A stretch of 8,597 nt of DNA from Omnitrophica WOR_2 bacterium RIFCSPLOWO2_12_FULL_46_30 (lineage in GTDB: Bacteria > Omnitrophota > Gorgyraeia > Gygaellales > UBA12090). Numbering within the stretch: position 1 is the stretch's first letter; each line of letters opens with the position of its first letter. The stretch lies in the NCBI GenBank assembly GCA_001805845.1, contig MHHA01000035.1:1-8597 (forward strand). Reading direction: 5' to 3'. The notes under the pieces were generated by a model. That model made no database searches. It worked only from the letters and a program-made list of their open reading frames with translations, and had not been told where the DNA came from. The translations under genes and the position numbers were made by a program. Below, piece after piece: positions 1 to 5,421 of this stretch.

Positions 1-134
1 CCTATCTGGTCACTACTGCCATAATCTTTCAATTGCCAATAAGGTGGCGAAGTAACGACCAAATGCACAGAGGCGTCCTTAACCTCCTGCATTTTCCTAG
101 AATCGCCCGTAATTATTCTATGTATTGTTTTCAT
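1..134 (-). CDS. Site-specific DNA methyltransferase (N-terminal fragment, runs off left edge)
   Basis: The minus strand reads from an ATG at 134-132 through 44 codons to the window edge with no stop. Residues 27-33 read VTSPPYW, the catalytic motif IV (S/D-P-P-Y) of N4-cytosine/N6-adenine DNA methyltransferases, and residues 34-39 continue QLKDYG as in beta-class enzymes. Residues 9-11 (TGD) precede it as is usual for proteins that start just before motif IV. A purine-rich AAGGCGG about 6 nt upstream can serve as ribosome binding site. Such enzymes transfer a methyl group from S-adenosylmethionine to DNA, either in a restriction-modification system or as an orphan. The target domain and the SAM-binding motif I lie outside the window, so specificity and any partner nuclease cannot be judged. 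It sits beside a tRNA remnant, which fits an accessory insertion. Confidence 0.82.
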   Translation of the reverse strand, partial: MKTIHRIITGDSRKMQEVKDASVHLVVTSPPYWQLKDYGSSDQI

Positions 135-155
135 ACACACCGCCTTTTTACCCAC

Positions 156-191
156 GGCGACCCTGGCTTATTAAGCCTGCCAGGGTTCGCC
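156..191. repeat. Imperfect 12-bp stem-loop
   Basis: GGCGACCCTGGC at 156-167 pairs with GCCAGGG at 179-185 and TCGCC at 187-191, with one bulged base (186). An alternative inner helix GGCTT-ATT-AAGCC lies at 165-177. No T-run follows on either strand, so it is not a standard intrinsic terminator, although it lies just downstream of the tRNA genes on the minus strand and could end or process that transcript. The adjacent CTGAGCG at 191-197 is shared with the palindromic repeats near 4069 and 7429. Confidence 0.6.
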
Positions 192-204
192 TGAGCGTCA
201 ACAA

Positions 205-240
205 TGGCGGGCAAGAAGGGATTCGAACCCTTATAGCCAA
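205..240 (-). pseudogene. tRNA 3' remnant (T-arm, acceptor strand, CCA)
   Basis: Read on the minus strand, 232-216 forms a T-arm: stem AAGGG, loop TTCGAAT, stem CCCTT. It is followed by a seven-base acceptor strand CTTGCCC (215-209), a discriminator G (208) and an encoded CCA (207-205). No matching 5' half (it should begin GGGCAAG), D-arm or anticodon arm is present: the bases directly upstream are the 3' end of tRNA-Leu. The two intact tRNA genes here do not encode CCA, so this piece differs from its neighbours. It could be a decayed tRNA or one end of an integration site, since elements often insert in the 3' part of tRNA genes and duplicate it. The amino acid identity cannot be assigned. 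Confidence 0.7.
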
Positions 241-324
241 TGCCGGGGAAGGGAATTGAACCCTTACAACCTTACGGCCGCGGGATTTTAAGTCCCGTGC
301 GTCTGCCAGTTCCGCCACCCCGGC
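241..324 (-). tRNA. tRNA-Leu (anticodon TAA)
   Basis: On the minus strand the acceptor stem GCCGGGG (324-318) pairs with CCCCGGC, followed by discriminator A at 241. The anticodon arm CGGGA-CTTAAAA-TCCCG puts TAA at positions 34-36, which reads TTA and TTG leucine codons. The long variable arm (GCGGCCGTAAGGTTGT) and the A73 discriminator are both typical of tRNA-Leu. The T-arm is AAGGG-TTCAATT-CCCTT. CCA is not encoded, so it must be added by CCA transferase. It lies 16 nt behind tRNA-Cys on the same strand and is probably co-transcribed with it. Confidence 0.96.
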
Positions 325-340
325 GAAATTTTGCCAAAAG

Positions 341-412
341 AGGCGTGGACCGGATTTGAACCGGTGAATAGCGGTTTTGCAGACCGCTGCCTTGCCGCTT
401 GGCTACCACGCC
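341..412 (-). tRNA. tRNA-Cys (anticodon GCA)
   Basis: On the minus strand the acceptor stem GGCGTGG pairs with CCACGCC and is followed by discriminator T (U73), the identity base of cysteine tRNAs. The anticodon arm GCGGT-CTGCAAA-ACCGC places GCA at 34-36. The T-arm is CCGGT-TCAAATC-ACCGG with a usual loop. CCA is not encoded. The 5' end lies only 6 nt after the coaC stop codon with no visible promoter or terminator between, so the tRNA is probably cut out of a mixed mRNA-tRNA transcript. Confidence 0.96.
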
Positions 413-418
413 ATAATC

Positions 419-958
419 CTACTTCAAAATCCTCTTTACCTCCCGCACAATATCATCCACATCCGCTAAATGGCCGATGCCGATTTTTCCCGTTGCTAAT
501 TTTCCTTTTTGTGGACCGACAAATTTATAGCCTATGGCTTTTAGTTTGGAAATACTCTCCTGGGTAATTTTATGTTCATACATATTGGAATTCATCGCCG
601 GGGCAATCAAAACCGGGGCTTTTGCAGCCAAAACAGTGCAGCTTATTAAATCATCGCAAATACCGCTGGCTAACTTATTAATCATATTTGCCGTGGCCGG
701 AGCAAGCAAAATCAAGTCCGCCTTATCCGCTAATGAGATATGCTCAATATCCCAGGCCCTGGGGTCAGAAAACATCTCTGAGTAAACCTTATTTCGCGAG
801 AGGGCGGCTAAGCTTAAAGCTGTAATAAACTCCATCGCATCCTTGGTCATGAGCACGGTTACATTAAAACCGTCCTCTTCCAGGGCCCGGATAATTTCAC
901 AGGCCTTGAAGCTGGCAATGCTTGCCGTTACCCCTAAGATTATTTCTTTTTTAGCCAA
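419..958 (-). CDS. coaC: Phosphopantothenoylcysteine decarboxylase, stand-alone CoaC domain
   Basis: This 179-residue protein matches only the flavin-binding N-terminal half of bifunctional CoaBC (about 400 residues). CoaC decarboxylates 4'-phosphopantothenoylcysteine to 4'-phosphopantetheine, using FMN, in coenzyme A synthesis. Visible family features are GVTASIASFKA (9-19) at the flavin-binding start, the catalytic histidine in IEHISL (H73), the LLAPATANMI stretch (84-93) and the substrate-binding PAMN (120-123, N123). In the substrate clamp, where E. coli Dfp has an ACGD motif with a redox-active cysteine, this protein reads LATGK, with Thr156 in the cysteine position, and the usual GxGR is GIGH (160-163). 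The CoaB synthetase domain does not follow; tRNA genes come next, so CoaB must be elsewhere. The start is 2 nt behind the rpoZ stop, consistent with translational coupling. A related HFCD flavoprotein decarboxylase of other function is possible, but gene context favours coenzyme A synthesis. Confidence 0.85.
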   Translation of the reverse strand: MAKKEIILGVTASIASFKACEIIRALEEDGFNVTVLMTKDAMEFITALSLAALSRNKVYSEMFSDPRAWDIEHISLADKADLILLAPATANMINKLASGICDDLISCTVLAAKAPVLIAPAMNSNMYEHKITQESISKLKAIGYKFVGPQKGKLATGKIGIGHLADVDDIVREVKRILK

Positions 959-960
959 GA

Positions 961-1161
961 TTATTTTGCCTTCTTAAATTTTACTTTTCCCTCTGCGATT
1001 TCTCTGAGCGCTATGGTGGTGGGTTTGATATTCGCATCGGCTTCCACCAGGGCCGGAGCACCTGCGGCAATCTCTAATGCCCTTTTCGTCGCTAAAATAA
1101 CTAATTTATAGATGCTTGAATCTGTCTTATCCAATAAATCTTCTAGATAGATATTTTTCAT
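961..1161 (-). CDS. rpoZ: RNA polymerase omega subunit
   Basis: This is a 66-residue protein, about the usual size for omega (60-90). It helps fold and hold the beta' subunit in RNA polymerase. The family pattern is visible: LEDLLDKTDSSIYKLVILATKRALEI (6-31) corresponds to the conserved core helix with the RA/KRA motif, and KPTTIALREIAEGKV (46-60) is the characteristic second block (usually P...A..EI..GK). It ends in a basic tail (KFKKAK). Its start codon overlaps the gmk stop by 4 nt (ATGA type), and coaC begins 2 nt after its stop. The gmk-rpoZ-coaBC order is widespread in bacteria and supports the call despite the short length. Confidence 0.93.
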   Translation of the reverse strand: MKNIYLEDLLDKTDSSIYKLVILATKRALEIAAGAPALVEADANIKPTTIALREIAEGKVKFKKAK

Positions 1162-1748
1162 TTGGCTTTTGACCTCTCTGCAGTAATTACTGCGGCTATT
1201 TTTTTTAGCGCTCCTTTTAAGACATCGTTGACAATGATATAATCATAATACCTGGCATAGCCAATTTCTTCTTTGGCAATTTCAAGCCGTTTTGCCAGGG
1301 ATTCTTTGGTTTCGCTTGAGCGTAAATGCAGGCGCTCGCGTAAACTCTTGAGAGCAGGAACCTTGATAAAAATCAACACCGCGTCATGCGGGAAAAGACG
1401 CTTGAGGGCAAGCGTCCCTTGGACATCAATGCACAAAAGCGCATCCCGGCCAGCGTTTATTACCTTGAGCAAATCTTTTTTAGGCGTGGCATAATAATCG
1501 CTATATATCTCCTGCGATTCAATAAATTCTCCGTTATGCAGCCGTCTTAAAAATTCCTCCCGGCCCAAAAAGTAATAATCCCTGCCGTCTTTCTCAAGGT
1601 CGCGGGGCTCGCGCGTGGTTGCGGTTATAATTTTAACTAAGTTACCGCGAAATTCTTTGAGTGACGCAAGCCGCTTCAGCAGAGTGGTCTTCCCTGAGCC
1701 CGATGAACCGGAAACAATAAAGATTTTACCTTTTCTTTTGTTATTCAA
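1158..1748 (-). CDS. gmk: Guanylate kinase
   Basis: This 196-residue protein is the normal length for bacterial guanylate kinase, which phosphorylates GMP to GDP with ATP in the cytoplasm. Visible motifs are the P-loop GSSGSGKTT (14-22), the GMP-binding TTREPR (44-49), DGRDYYFL (54-61), and the YYATPK segment (85-90, usually YGTPK) that touches the GMP base. IDVQG (107-111) is the Walker B-like strand and the lid follows at about 138-156 (RLHLRSSET). The start overlaps the end of yicC by 8 nt and its end overlaps rpoZ by 4 nt, so the three are probably translated as a coupled unit. The yicC-gmk-rpoZ order is common in bacteria. The only departure seen is the extra residue/Ala in the YGTP motif. 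Confidence 0.96.
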   Translation of the reverse strand: MNNKRKGKIFIVSGSSGSGKTTLLKRLASLKEFRGNLVKIITATTREPRDLEKDGRDYYFLGREEFLRRLHNGEFIESQEIYSDYYATPKKDLLKVINAGRDALLCIDVQGTLALKRLFPHDAVLIFIKVPALKSLRERLHLRSSETKESLAKRLEIAKEEIGYARYYDYIIVNDVLKGALKKIAAVITAERSKAK

Positions 1749-2556
1749 CGTTCTGCGCCTGCTCCCGGATTTGCTCTATGGCGCTTTTTATCTTTACGAT
1801 GGAAGCCGAAACCGCGGCGTTCTGCGCCTTGGCGGAAATGGTATTTGCTTCCCGCTGAACCTCCTGGGCAATAAAATCCAATTCCTTTCCGCTGGAAGTT
1901 GATTTCTTGACGGTGGTTAGAAAGTTTTTCAGATGATAGCTAATCCGGGTGAGCTCTTCCGCGATATCGGTGCTCTTTAAAAATACGCTGTATTCCTCGT
2001 GCGAGAGAATATTTTTCTTTTGCGCATTGATAACCTTAACGCCCTGCCTGATCTTCTCGGCTTCTTTTCTTATTACTCCCAGCCGTCTTAAAATATCTGC
2101 GCTGACCGCCCGGCCTTCTTTCTGCCGGATGGCGGCTAATTTCTCAAGCGTCCTCTCCACCAGTGTTTTTATGGCCTGGATAAATTCCGGAGTTAACGGC
2201 GTTTTCTCAAGCTTAAGTATCCCTTCTAAATTTATAATCTGGCTTAAGGAGAGATTATCTTCCAATTTCAGCTTATGGCCTAATTCTTTTAATTTTCGCA
2301 CATAATTTTCTCCCAGGGCATAATCTACCTTGACTTTGGGATGCAGATTGGCTATTGATAAAACCACGGTAATCCTGCCGCGTTTTATCCTGGCCCTTAC
2401 CTGCGCCTTAATAAAATCCTCTAACTCCCCGAATCCGTCGGGGGAATGCACTAAGCAATCTAAATAGCGATGGTTAAGGCTGCGCGCCTCCAGATTAAAA
2501 TGCGTATCCTTAACCTGACAACTCGCCCGGGCAAATCCTGTCATTCCAGTTAACAT
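1741..2556 (-). CDS. yicC: YicC family endoribonuclease
   Basis: This 271-residue protein is near the family's usual 280-295. YicC proteins (older name DUF1732) are RNases; the E. coli and B. subtilis members have been tied to RNA decay, including small RNA turnover. Family marks are the start MLTGMTGFARA (usually M..SMTGFG), the N-terminal block SLNHRYLD (26-33), DIAEELTRISYHL (197-209), GKELDFIAQEVQREANTISAK (223-243) and the closing IREQAQNVE (263-271), which is typical to the last residue. The chosen ATG follows an AAGGAGG at 2560-2566 with a short 3-nt gap; the ATG at codon 5 would leave the site too far away. A perfect 14-bp stem-loop lies 4 nt upstream of this ribosome binding site. 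Confidence 0.93.
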   Translation of the reverse strand: MLTGMTGFARASCQVKDTHFNLEARSLNHRYLDCLVHSPDGFGELEDFIKAQVRARIKRGRITVVLSIANLHPKVKVDYALGENYVRKLKELGHKLKLEDNLSLSQIINLEGILKLEKTPLTPEFIQAIKTLVERTLEKLAAIRQKEGRAVSADILRRLGVIRKEAEKIRQGVKVINAQKKNILSHEEYSVFLKSTDIAEELTRISYHLKNFLTTVKKSTSSGKELDFIAQEVQREANTISAKAQNAAVSASIVKIKSAIEQIREQAQNVE

Positions 2557-2570
2557 TATCCTCCTTAGAC

Positions 2571-2603
2571 CAACCTTGTTAACCTACGAGGTTAACAAGG
2601 TTG
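2571..2603. repeat. Perfect 14-bp stem-loop upstream of yicC
   Basis: CAACCTTGTTAACC (2571-2584) and GGTTAACAAGGTTG (2590-2603) are exact reverse complements around a 5-base loop. In the minus-strand transcript the stem ends about 4 nt before the AAGGAGG of yicC. No T-run follows on the minus strand, so it is not an ordinary intrinsic terminator. It may be an RNA processing or stability element, a protein-binding palindrome, or a dispersed repeat. Confidence 0.85.
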
Positions 2604-2623
2604 AGCGCAACTCTTAAGCTTGC

Positions 2624-3136
2624 TTATTTAAGCCATTGCCGTTTCTTTACGTCCTTTTCAACGGCTTCTTTTGTCGGATAGAGGTCAACGATAATTTCTT
2701 CGGGATGAAACCAAAGCTGTATCTCCCGCCTTGCCTCATGTTCATTGCCGGAGGCATGAATTACATTTTCATAAATACCCTTGGTGGTAATCCTGCCGTA
2801 TGCCCCGCGGATGGATACCGGGTCAGCTTCCTCCGGATTAGTTGCTCCGGAAAGTTTGCGCACTTTCTCAATGGCATCCTCACCCCAGTAAACCATGGCC
2901 AGGACTTTCTTGCGGCCATGAAGCTCTCCTATAATGTAGCGGATAAGCTCTTCAAAAAATGGCTGGCCCTTCAAGTGGGCATAGTGTTCCACTGCCAATT
3001 CCCGGGAAACCCGCACAATCTTAGCCGCGACAATTTCTAATTTAGTCTCGGATAAACGGGTCAGGATATTCCCGGTCAGGGATTTTTTTAAGCCGTCCGG
3101 CTTTATGAGGACTAATGTCGCCTGGTTTACGCCCAT
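2624..3136 (-). CDS. ndk: Nucleoside diphosphate kinase (long form)
   Basis: This 170-residue protein exchanges the gamma phosphate between nucleoside triphosphates and diphosphates through a phosphohistidine. TLVLIKPDG (7-15) with the nucleotide-binding lysine K12, the central segment LSGATNPEEADPVSIRGAYG (95-114, usually GxTNPxxAxPGTIRGDF) and the active-site block NVIHASGNEHEARREI (124-139) with catalytic His127 are all present. Common bacterial enzymes are about 140-150 residues; the extra length here comes mainly from a longer middle part and a C-terminal tail after LWF (150-170). PVSIR instead of PGTIR is a small change near the active site. It starts 32 nt after parB with a purine-rich AAGGA upstream, so it may be read from the parAB transcript. 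Confidence 0.93.
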   Translation of the reverse strand: MGVNQATLVLIKPDGLKKSLTGNILTRLSETKLEIVAAKIVRVSRELAVEHYAHLKGQPFFEELIRYIIGELHGRKKVLAMVYWGEDAIEKVRKLSGATNPEEADPVSIRGAYGRITTKGIYENVIHASGNEHEARREIQLWFHPEEIIVDLYPTKEAVEKDVKKRQWLK

Positions 3137-3168
3137 TCTCTTTCGCTTCCTTAACCTTAACCTAAACC

Positions 3169-4020
3169 TTATCCTTTTATCACCTGATAAATCCTTTCTA
3201 AATCTTCGTCAGAATAAAATTCAATTTGTATAGTTTTGCATTTTCTGCTGGAGAGAATCTTTACCTTAGTGCCAAAAAGCTGCTGGAATTCTTCCTCAAT
3301 AGCTTTGATATGCGGCAAAGTCAGGCTTTTAGCTGATTGGGCTTTTTGTCTTCTGGATTTATGATGGGGTAAGATTAATTGTTCTAACTCCTTTATTGAT
3401 AACCCTTTAGAAACAACTTGCCGGGCCAGGGCCTGCTGGCGATGAGCATCCTGAACCTCCAATAGAACCTTGCCATGGCCAAAGCTAAGCAGATTCTTAC
3501 GCAGCATCTCCTGAATTTCTAAAGGTAATTTGAGCAGCCGTAAGGTATTGGCTACGGAAACCCTGGCCTTGCCAATGGTCTGGGCAATCTTCTCCTGGGT
3601 AAAGCTGAATTCATCCATCAGATGCTTATAAGCGTGCGCTTCTTCAATGGGGTTTAGATTCTGCCTCTGAATATTTTCAATAAGGGCAAGCTCTAAAGAT
3701 TCTTCATTCTTTGCTTCTTTAATGATTACCGGTATTTCTTTAATACCCAGGCTCCTGGCTGCCCGCAGGCGGCGCTCGCCAGCGATAAGCTCATAGCCAA
3801 TGGGAGTAACCCTTACCAGAACCGGCTGGATTATACCCTTTTCTTTAATTGAGGCAGTCAAATCATCCAAGCTTTCAGGAGCAAAATTCTCGCGCGGCTG
3901 ATATGGATTCGGCTGAATCTGCTCAAGAGGGACATAAACTATTTTTTCCTTTTGATGCGCCGGTTGTTCTCTCTCGGGAATAAGCGCGCCCAAGCCTCTG
4001 CCTAAACCTTTTCTTTCCAT
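3169..4020 (-). CDS. parB: Chromosome partitioning protein ParB (CTPase, parS-binding)
   Basis: This 283-residue protein is typical of chromosomal ParB/Spo0J. It loads as a CTP-bound clamp at parS sites and is moved by ParA. The N-terminus GLGRGLGALIP (5-15) is the conserved segment that contacts ParA. The ParB/Srx CTP-binding domain covers about 27-130, with PNPYQPR (37-43), the GERRLRA box (81-87) and ENIQRQNLNPIEEA (115-128). A helix-turn-helix at about 139-162 (TQEKIAQTIGKARVSVANTLRLL) reads parS. The C-terminal part (about 235-283) is the dimerisation domain. A matching parS palindrome is at 5061-5076. parA lies 66 nt upstream on the same strand, the gap being filled by a palindromic repeat. 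The ATG follows a GGAAGGA-type site. Confidence 0.96.
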   Translation of the reverse strand: MERKGLGRGLGALIPEREQPAHQKEKIVYVPLEQIQPNPYQPRENFAPESLDDLTASIKEKGIIQPVLVRVTPIGYELIAGERRLRAARSLGIKEIPVIIKEAKNEESLELALIENIQRQNLNPIEEAHAYKHLMDEFSFTQEKIAQTIGKARVSVANTLRLLKLPLEIQEMLRKNLLSFGHGKVLLEVQDAHRQQALARQVVSKGLSIKELEQLILPHHKSRRQKAQSAKSLTLPHIKAIEEEFQQLFGTKVKILSSRKCKTIQIEFYSDEDLERIYQVIKG

Positions 4021-4050
4021 TATACAATTCCTTCCCTATCAACCCTTGGA

Positions 4051-4091
4051 CTACGCTCAGAGTTGACACTGAGCGAAGCCGAAGCGTCAGG
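4051..4091. repeat. Palindromic repeat copy A between parA and parB
   Basis: CGCTCAG (4054-4060) and CTGAGCG (4069-4075) form a 7-bp palindrome around 8 bases (AGTTGACA). The reverse complement of 4054-4075 matches 7414-7435 at 20 of 22 positions, so this is a dispersed repeat. The flank GCCGAAGCGTCAGG (4078-4091) matches 12 of 14 bases at 5333-5346 inside the jag gene. The flank includes the parA stop codon (4087-4089), so the repeat seems to provide the end of that gene. Confidence 0.7.
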
Positions 4092-4950
4092 CTGTTTCTG
4101 CAGTAAAGGTTGTTCCTCTATTTTGGTTACCGGCTGCGCTTTGAGCCCTTTCAATATTTATAACTCTATTGTTTTCAATTTGTTGCATACTATCAATGCC
4201 CAAAATTTCACAAGCCAATTCCCAGTATTTCTTTGCGCCAATTGAATCTTTATCATAAGTAAAAATGGATTTGCCAAAACTGGGGGCCTCGCTTAAACGG
4301 ATATTGCGCGGGATAACCGTCTGATAGGCCTTTTCTTTAAAATAAGACCTGACTTCTGTAATCACCTCCTGGGTAAGATTAGTCCGGTAATCCGCCATAG
4401 TCAAGAGCACGCCTTCAATCTCTAAAGCCAAATTTAGATTATCCCTGACTAAGGTTATGGTGTTTAATAACTGGGTTAGGCCCTCCAGGGCATAATATTC
4501 ACATTGCACCGGAATGATTACTGAGGTAGCCGCGCTAAGGCCATTAATAGTTAAAAGCCCTAGAGATGGCGGACAATCAATAAAAATAAAGTCAAACTCT
4601 GTCTTTATTGCTTCCAGGGCCTTTCTTAAACGGTGCTCACGACTCAAAATTGAGACCAATTCTACTTCTGCGCCAGCTAAATGAAAATTAGAAGGCAAAA
4701 TGGACATTTTTCCTTCTAAATTGGACATTATTATCTCGGTAATGGGGGTTTCTTCAATTAAAACATCGTAGGTACTCTGAGTAATTTTGTTTTTGTCCAA
4801 TCCCAAACCGCTGGTGGCATTGGCTTGAGGGTCAATATCAACCAAGAGCACCCTTTTCCCAGCCGAAGCTATGGCCATGCTCAGATTAACCGCGGTAGTG
4901 GTTTTTCCAGTGCCGCCTTTTTGATTACAGATTGCTATTATTTTAACCAT
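4087..4950 (-). CDS. parA: Chromosome partitioning ATPase ParA (Soj type)
   Basis: This 287-residue protein is a P-loop ATPase of the MinD/ParA class. It binds DNA non-specifically as an ATP dimer and moves ParB-parS complexes. The deviant Walker A KGGTGKTT (11-18) with its signature lysine, DIDPQAN (38-44), the Walker B FIDCPPS (123-129) and the basic DNA-binding stretch PRNIRLSEAPS (214-224) are all present. The start is the usual type for small chromosomal ParA, with no N-terminal helix-turn-helix. After the normal end near residue 251 there is a 36-residue polar tail ending at a stop inside a palindromic repeat, so the tail may be an added, unconserved extension. parB follows 66 nt downstream and parS is about 110 bp upstream. 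Confidence 0.97.
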   Translation of the reverse strand: MVKIIAICNQKGGTGKTTTAVNLSMAIASAGKRVLLVDIDPQANATSGLGLDKNKITQSTYDVLIEETPITEIIMSNLEGKMSILPSNFHLAGAEVELVSILSREHRLRKALEAIKTEFDFIFIDCPPSLGLLTINGLSAATSVIIPVQCEYYALEGLTQLLNTITLVRDNLNLALEIEGVLLTMADYRTNLTQEVITEVRSYFKEKAYQTVIPRNIRLSEAPSFGKSIFTYDKDSIGAKKYWELACEILGIDSMQQIENNRVINIERAQSAAGNQNRGTTFTAETA

Positions 4951-4969
4951 AAATCCTTAGTCAAAGACA

Positions 4970-4975
4970 ATTATA
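4970..4975 (-). promoter_or_regulatory. Candidate -10 box for parA
   Basis: A perfect TATAAT lies 19 nt upstream of the parA ATG on the minus strand. The matching -35 position (4993-4998, TGCTTT at 17-bp spacing) is poor, so the promoter is only tentative. A partial inverted repeat (GAACTTC at 5004-4998 with GAAGTGTTC at 4985-4977) surrounds the spacer and could bind a regulator. Confidence 0.35.
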
Positions 4976-5060
4976 AGAACACTTCTTGCCTTAAAGCAGA
5001 AGTTCCTTACGGACAAAACCTGTAGCTTTCTGTGGCGTAGGTGAAACCACTTCAGTTAAT

Positions 5061-5076
5061 TGTTCCACGTGGAACA
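5061..5076. promoter_or_regulatory. parS centromere-like site
   Basis: TGTTCCACGTGGAACA is a perfect 16-bp palindrome. It matches the bacterial parS consensus (TGTTTCACGTGAAACA) at 14 of 16 positions, with the central CACGTG and both GTT/AAC arms intact; the two changes keep the symmetry. It lies in the jag-parA gap, about 110 bp upstream of parA, which is where ParB loading sites are often found. Confidence 0.92.
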
Positions 5077-5130
5077 TTGCTTATAATTTTCGTGTAATTT
5101 CTCTTATTATCTTAGAATTAACTAACCCTG

Positions 5131-5421
5131 TCAAGTCTTTTTCTTCTTCAGCAGCGTTACTCTGACTTTAGCCGGCCGAGCTCCTTCCATACCAAAAAGC
5201 CCTTTCTGCTCTTCAGATAGAATTTTGACTTTAACTTTGCTTCTATCAACCCTTAGAATAGCCAGAGCCTTCTCAATTGCCTCAGCCGGCGTTTTCCCTT
5301 GGGTTTCTATTGATTCTAACTCGCCTGCCCCGGCCGAAGTGTCGGGGACCAAGCTTGTCTTGTCTACCCCGACCGAACCAGCGGGGACTGAGCCGGAGCT
5401 GCTGCTTTTAGTGTTTTCCAT
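5131..5421 (-). CDS. Jag N-domain protein, lacking KH and R3H domains
   Basis: Residues 38-92 match the Jag N-terminal domain: the pattern IETQGKTPAEAIEKAL (38-53), then a beta segment and EEQKGLFGMEGARPAKVRV (70-88), where KGLFG is the family signature. Full Jag/KhpB/EloR proteins (about 200-250 residues) continue into KH and R3H RNA-binding domains; here the frame stops after KKKKT at residue 96 and the 180 bases before parA have no room for them. The N-terminal 37 residues are a low-complexity Ser/Gly/Ala/Val linker containing two copies of a short repeat (VPAGSVG at 12-18, VPDTSAG at 25-31). It overlaps the end of yidC by 58 nt in another frame, which supports coupling, as yidC-jag is a standard pair. 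Its role without RNA-binding domains is unknown; it may be complete in this lineage or a remnant. Confidence 0.8.
   Translation of the reverse strand: MENTKSSSSGSVPAGSVGVDKTSLVPDTSAGAGELESIETQGKTPAEAIEKALAILRVDRSKVKVKILSEEQKGLFGMEGARPAKVRVTLLKKKKT
5328..5388. repeat. Two 22-bp hairpin repeats inside jag / the yidC end
   Basis: Two 22-bp units lie at 5328-5349 and 5367-5388. Each has the form CCCCG-N10-CGGGG-AC, with CCGAA inside the loop. They are spaced exactly 39 bp (13 codons), so both fall in the same jag frame and encode VPDTSAG and VPAGSVG. The right unit also encodes the last residues of YidC, and the yidC stop codon (5364-5366) touches it. GCCGAAGTGTCGGG in the left unit matches 12 of 14 bases of the repeat at 4078-4091. 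Confidence 0.75.

Noticed and set aside
534..785. Plus-strand open frame opposite coaC, and similar frames opposite gmk, yicC, ndk and jag
   Set aside because: They are antisense to well-recognised genes, have no ribosome binding site or family pattern, and are frame shadows.
2571..2603. Intrinsic terminator between ndk and yicC
   Set aside because: The stem is strong, but the minus-strand transcript has GTCTAAGGAGG after it rather than a U-run, and on the plus strand there is no gene to end.
3150..3172. Telomere-like GGTTAA/GGTTTA repeats upstream of ndk
   Set aside because: Only about three degenerate units exist between parB and ndk; too short and irregular to support a repeat element.
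4951..5130. Remnants of Jag KH/R3H domains downstream of the jag stop
   Set aside because: The gap is only 180 bp, holds parS and the parA upstream region, and none of its frames shows a KH GxxG or an R3H pattern.
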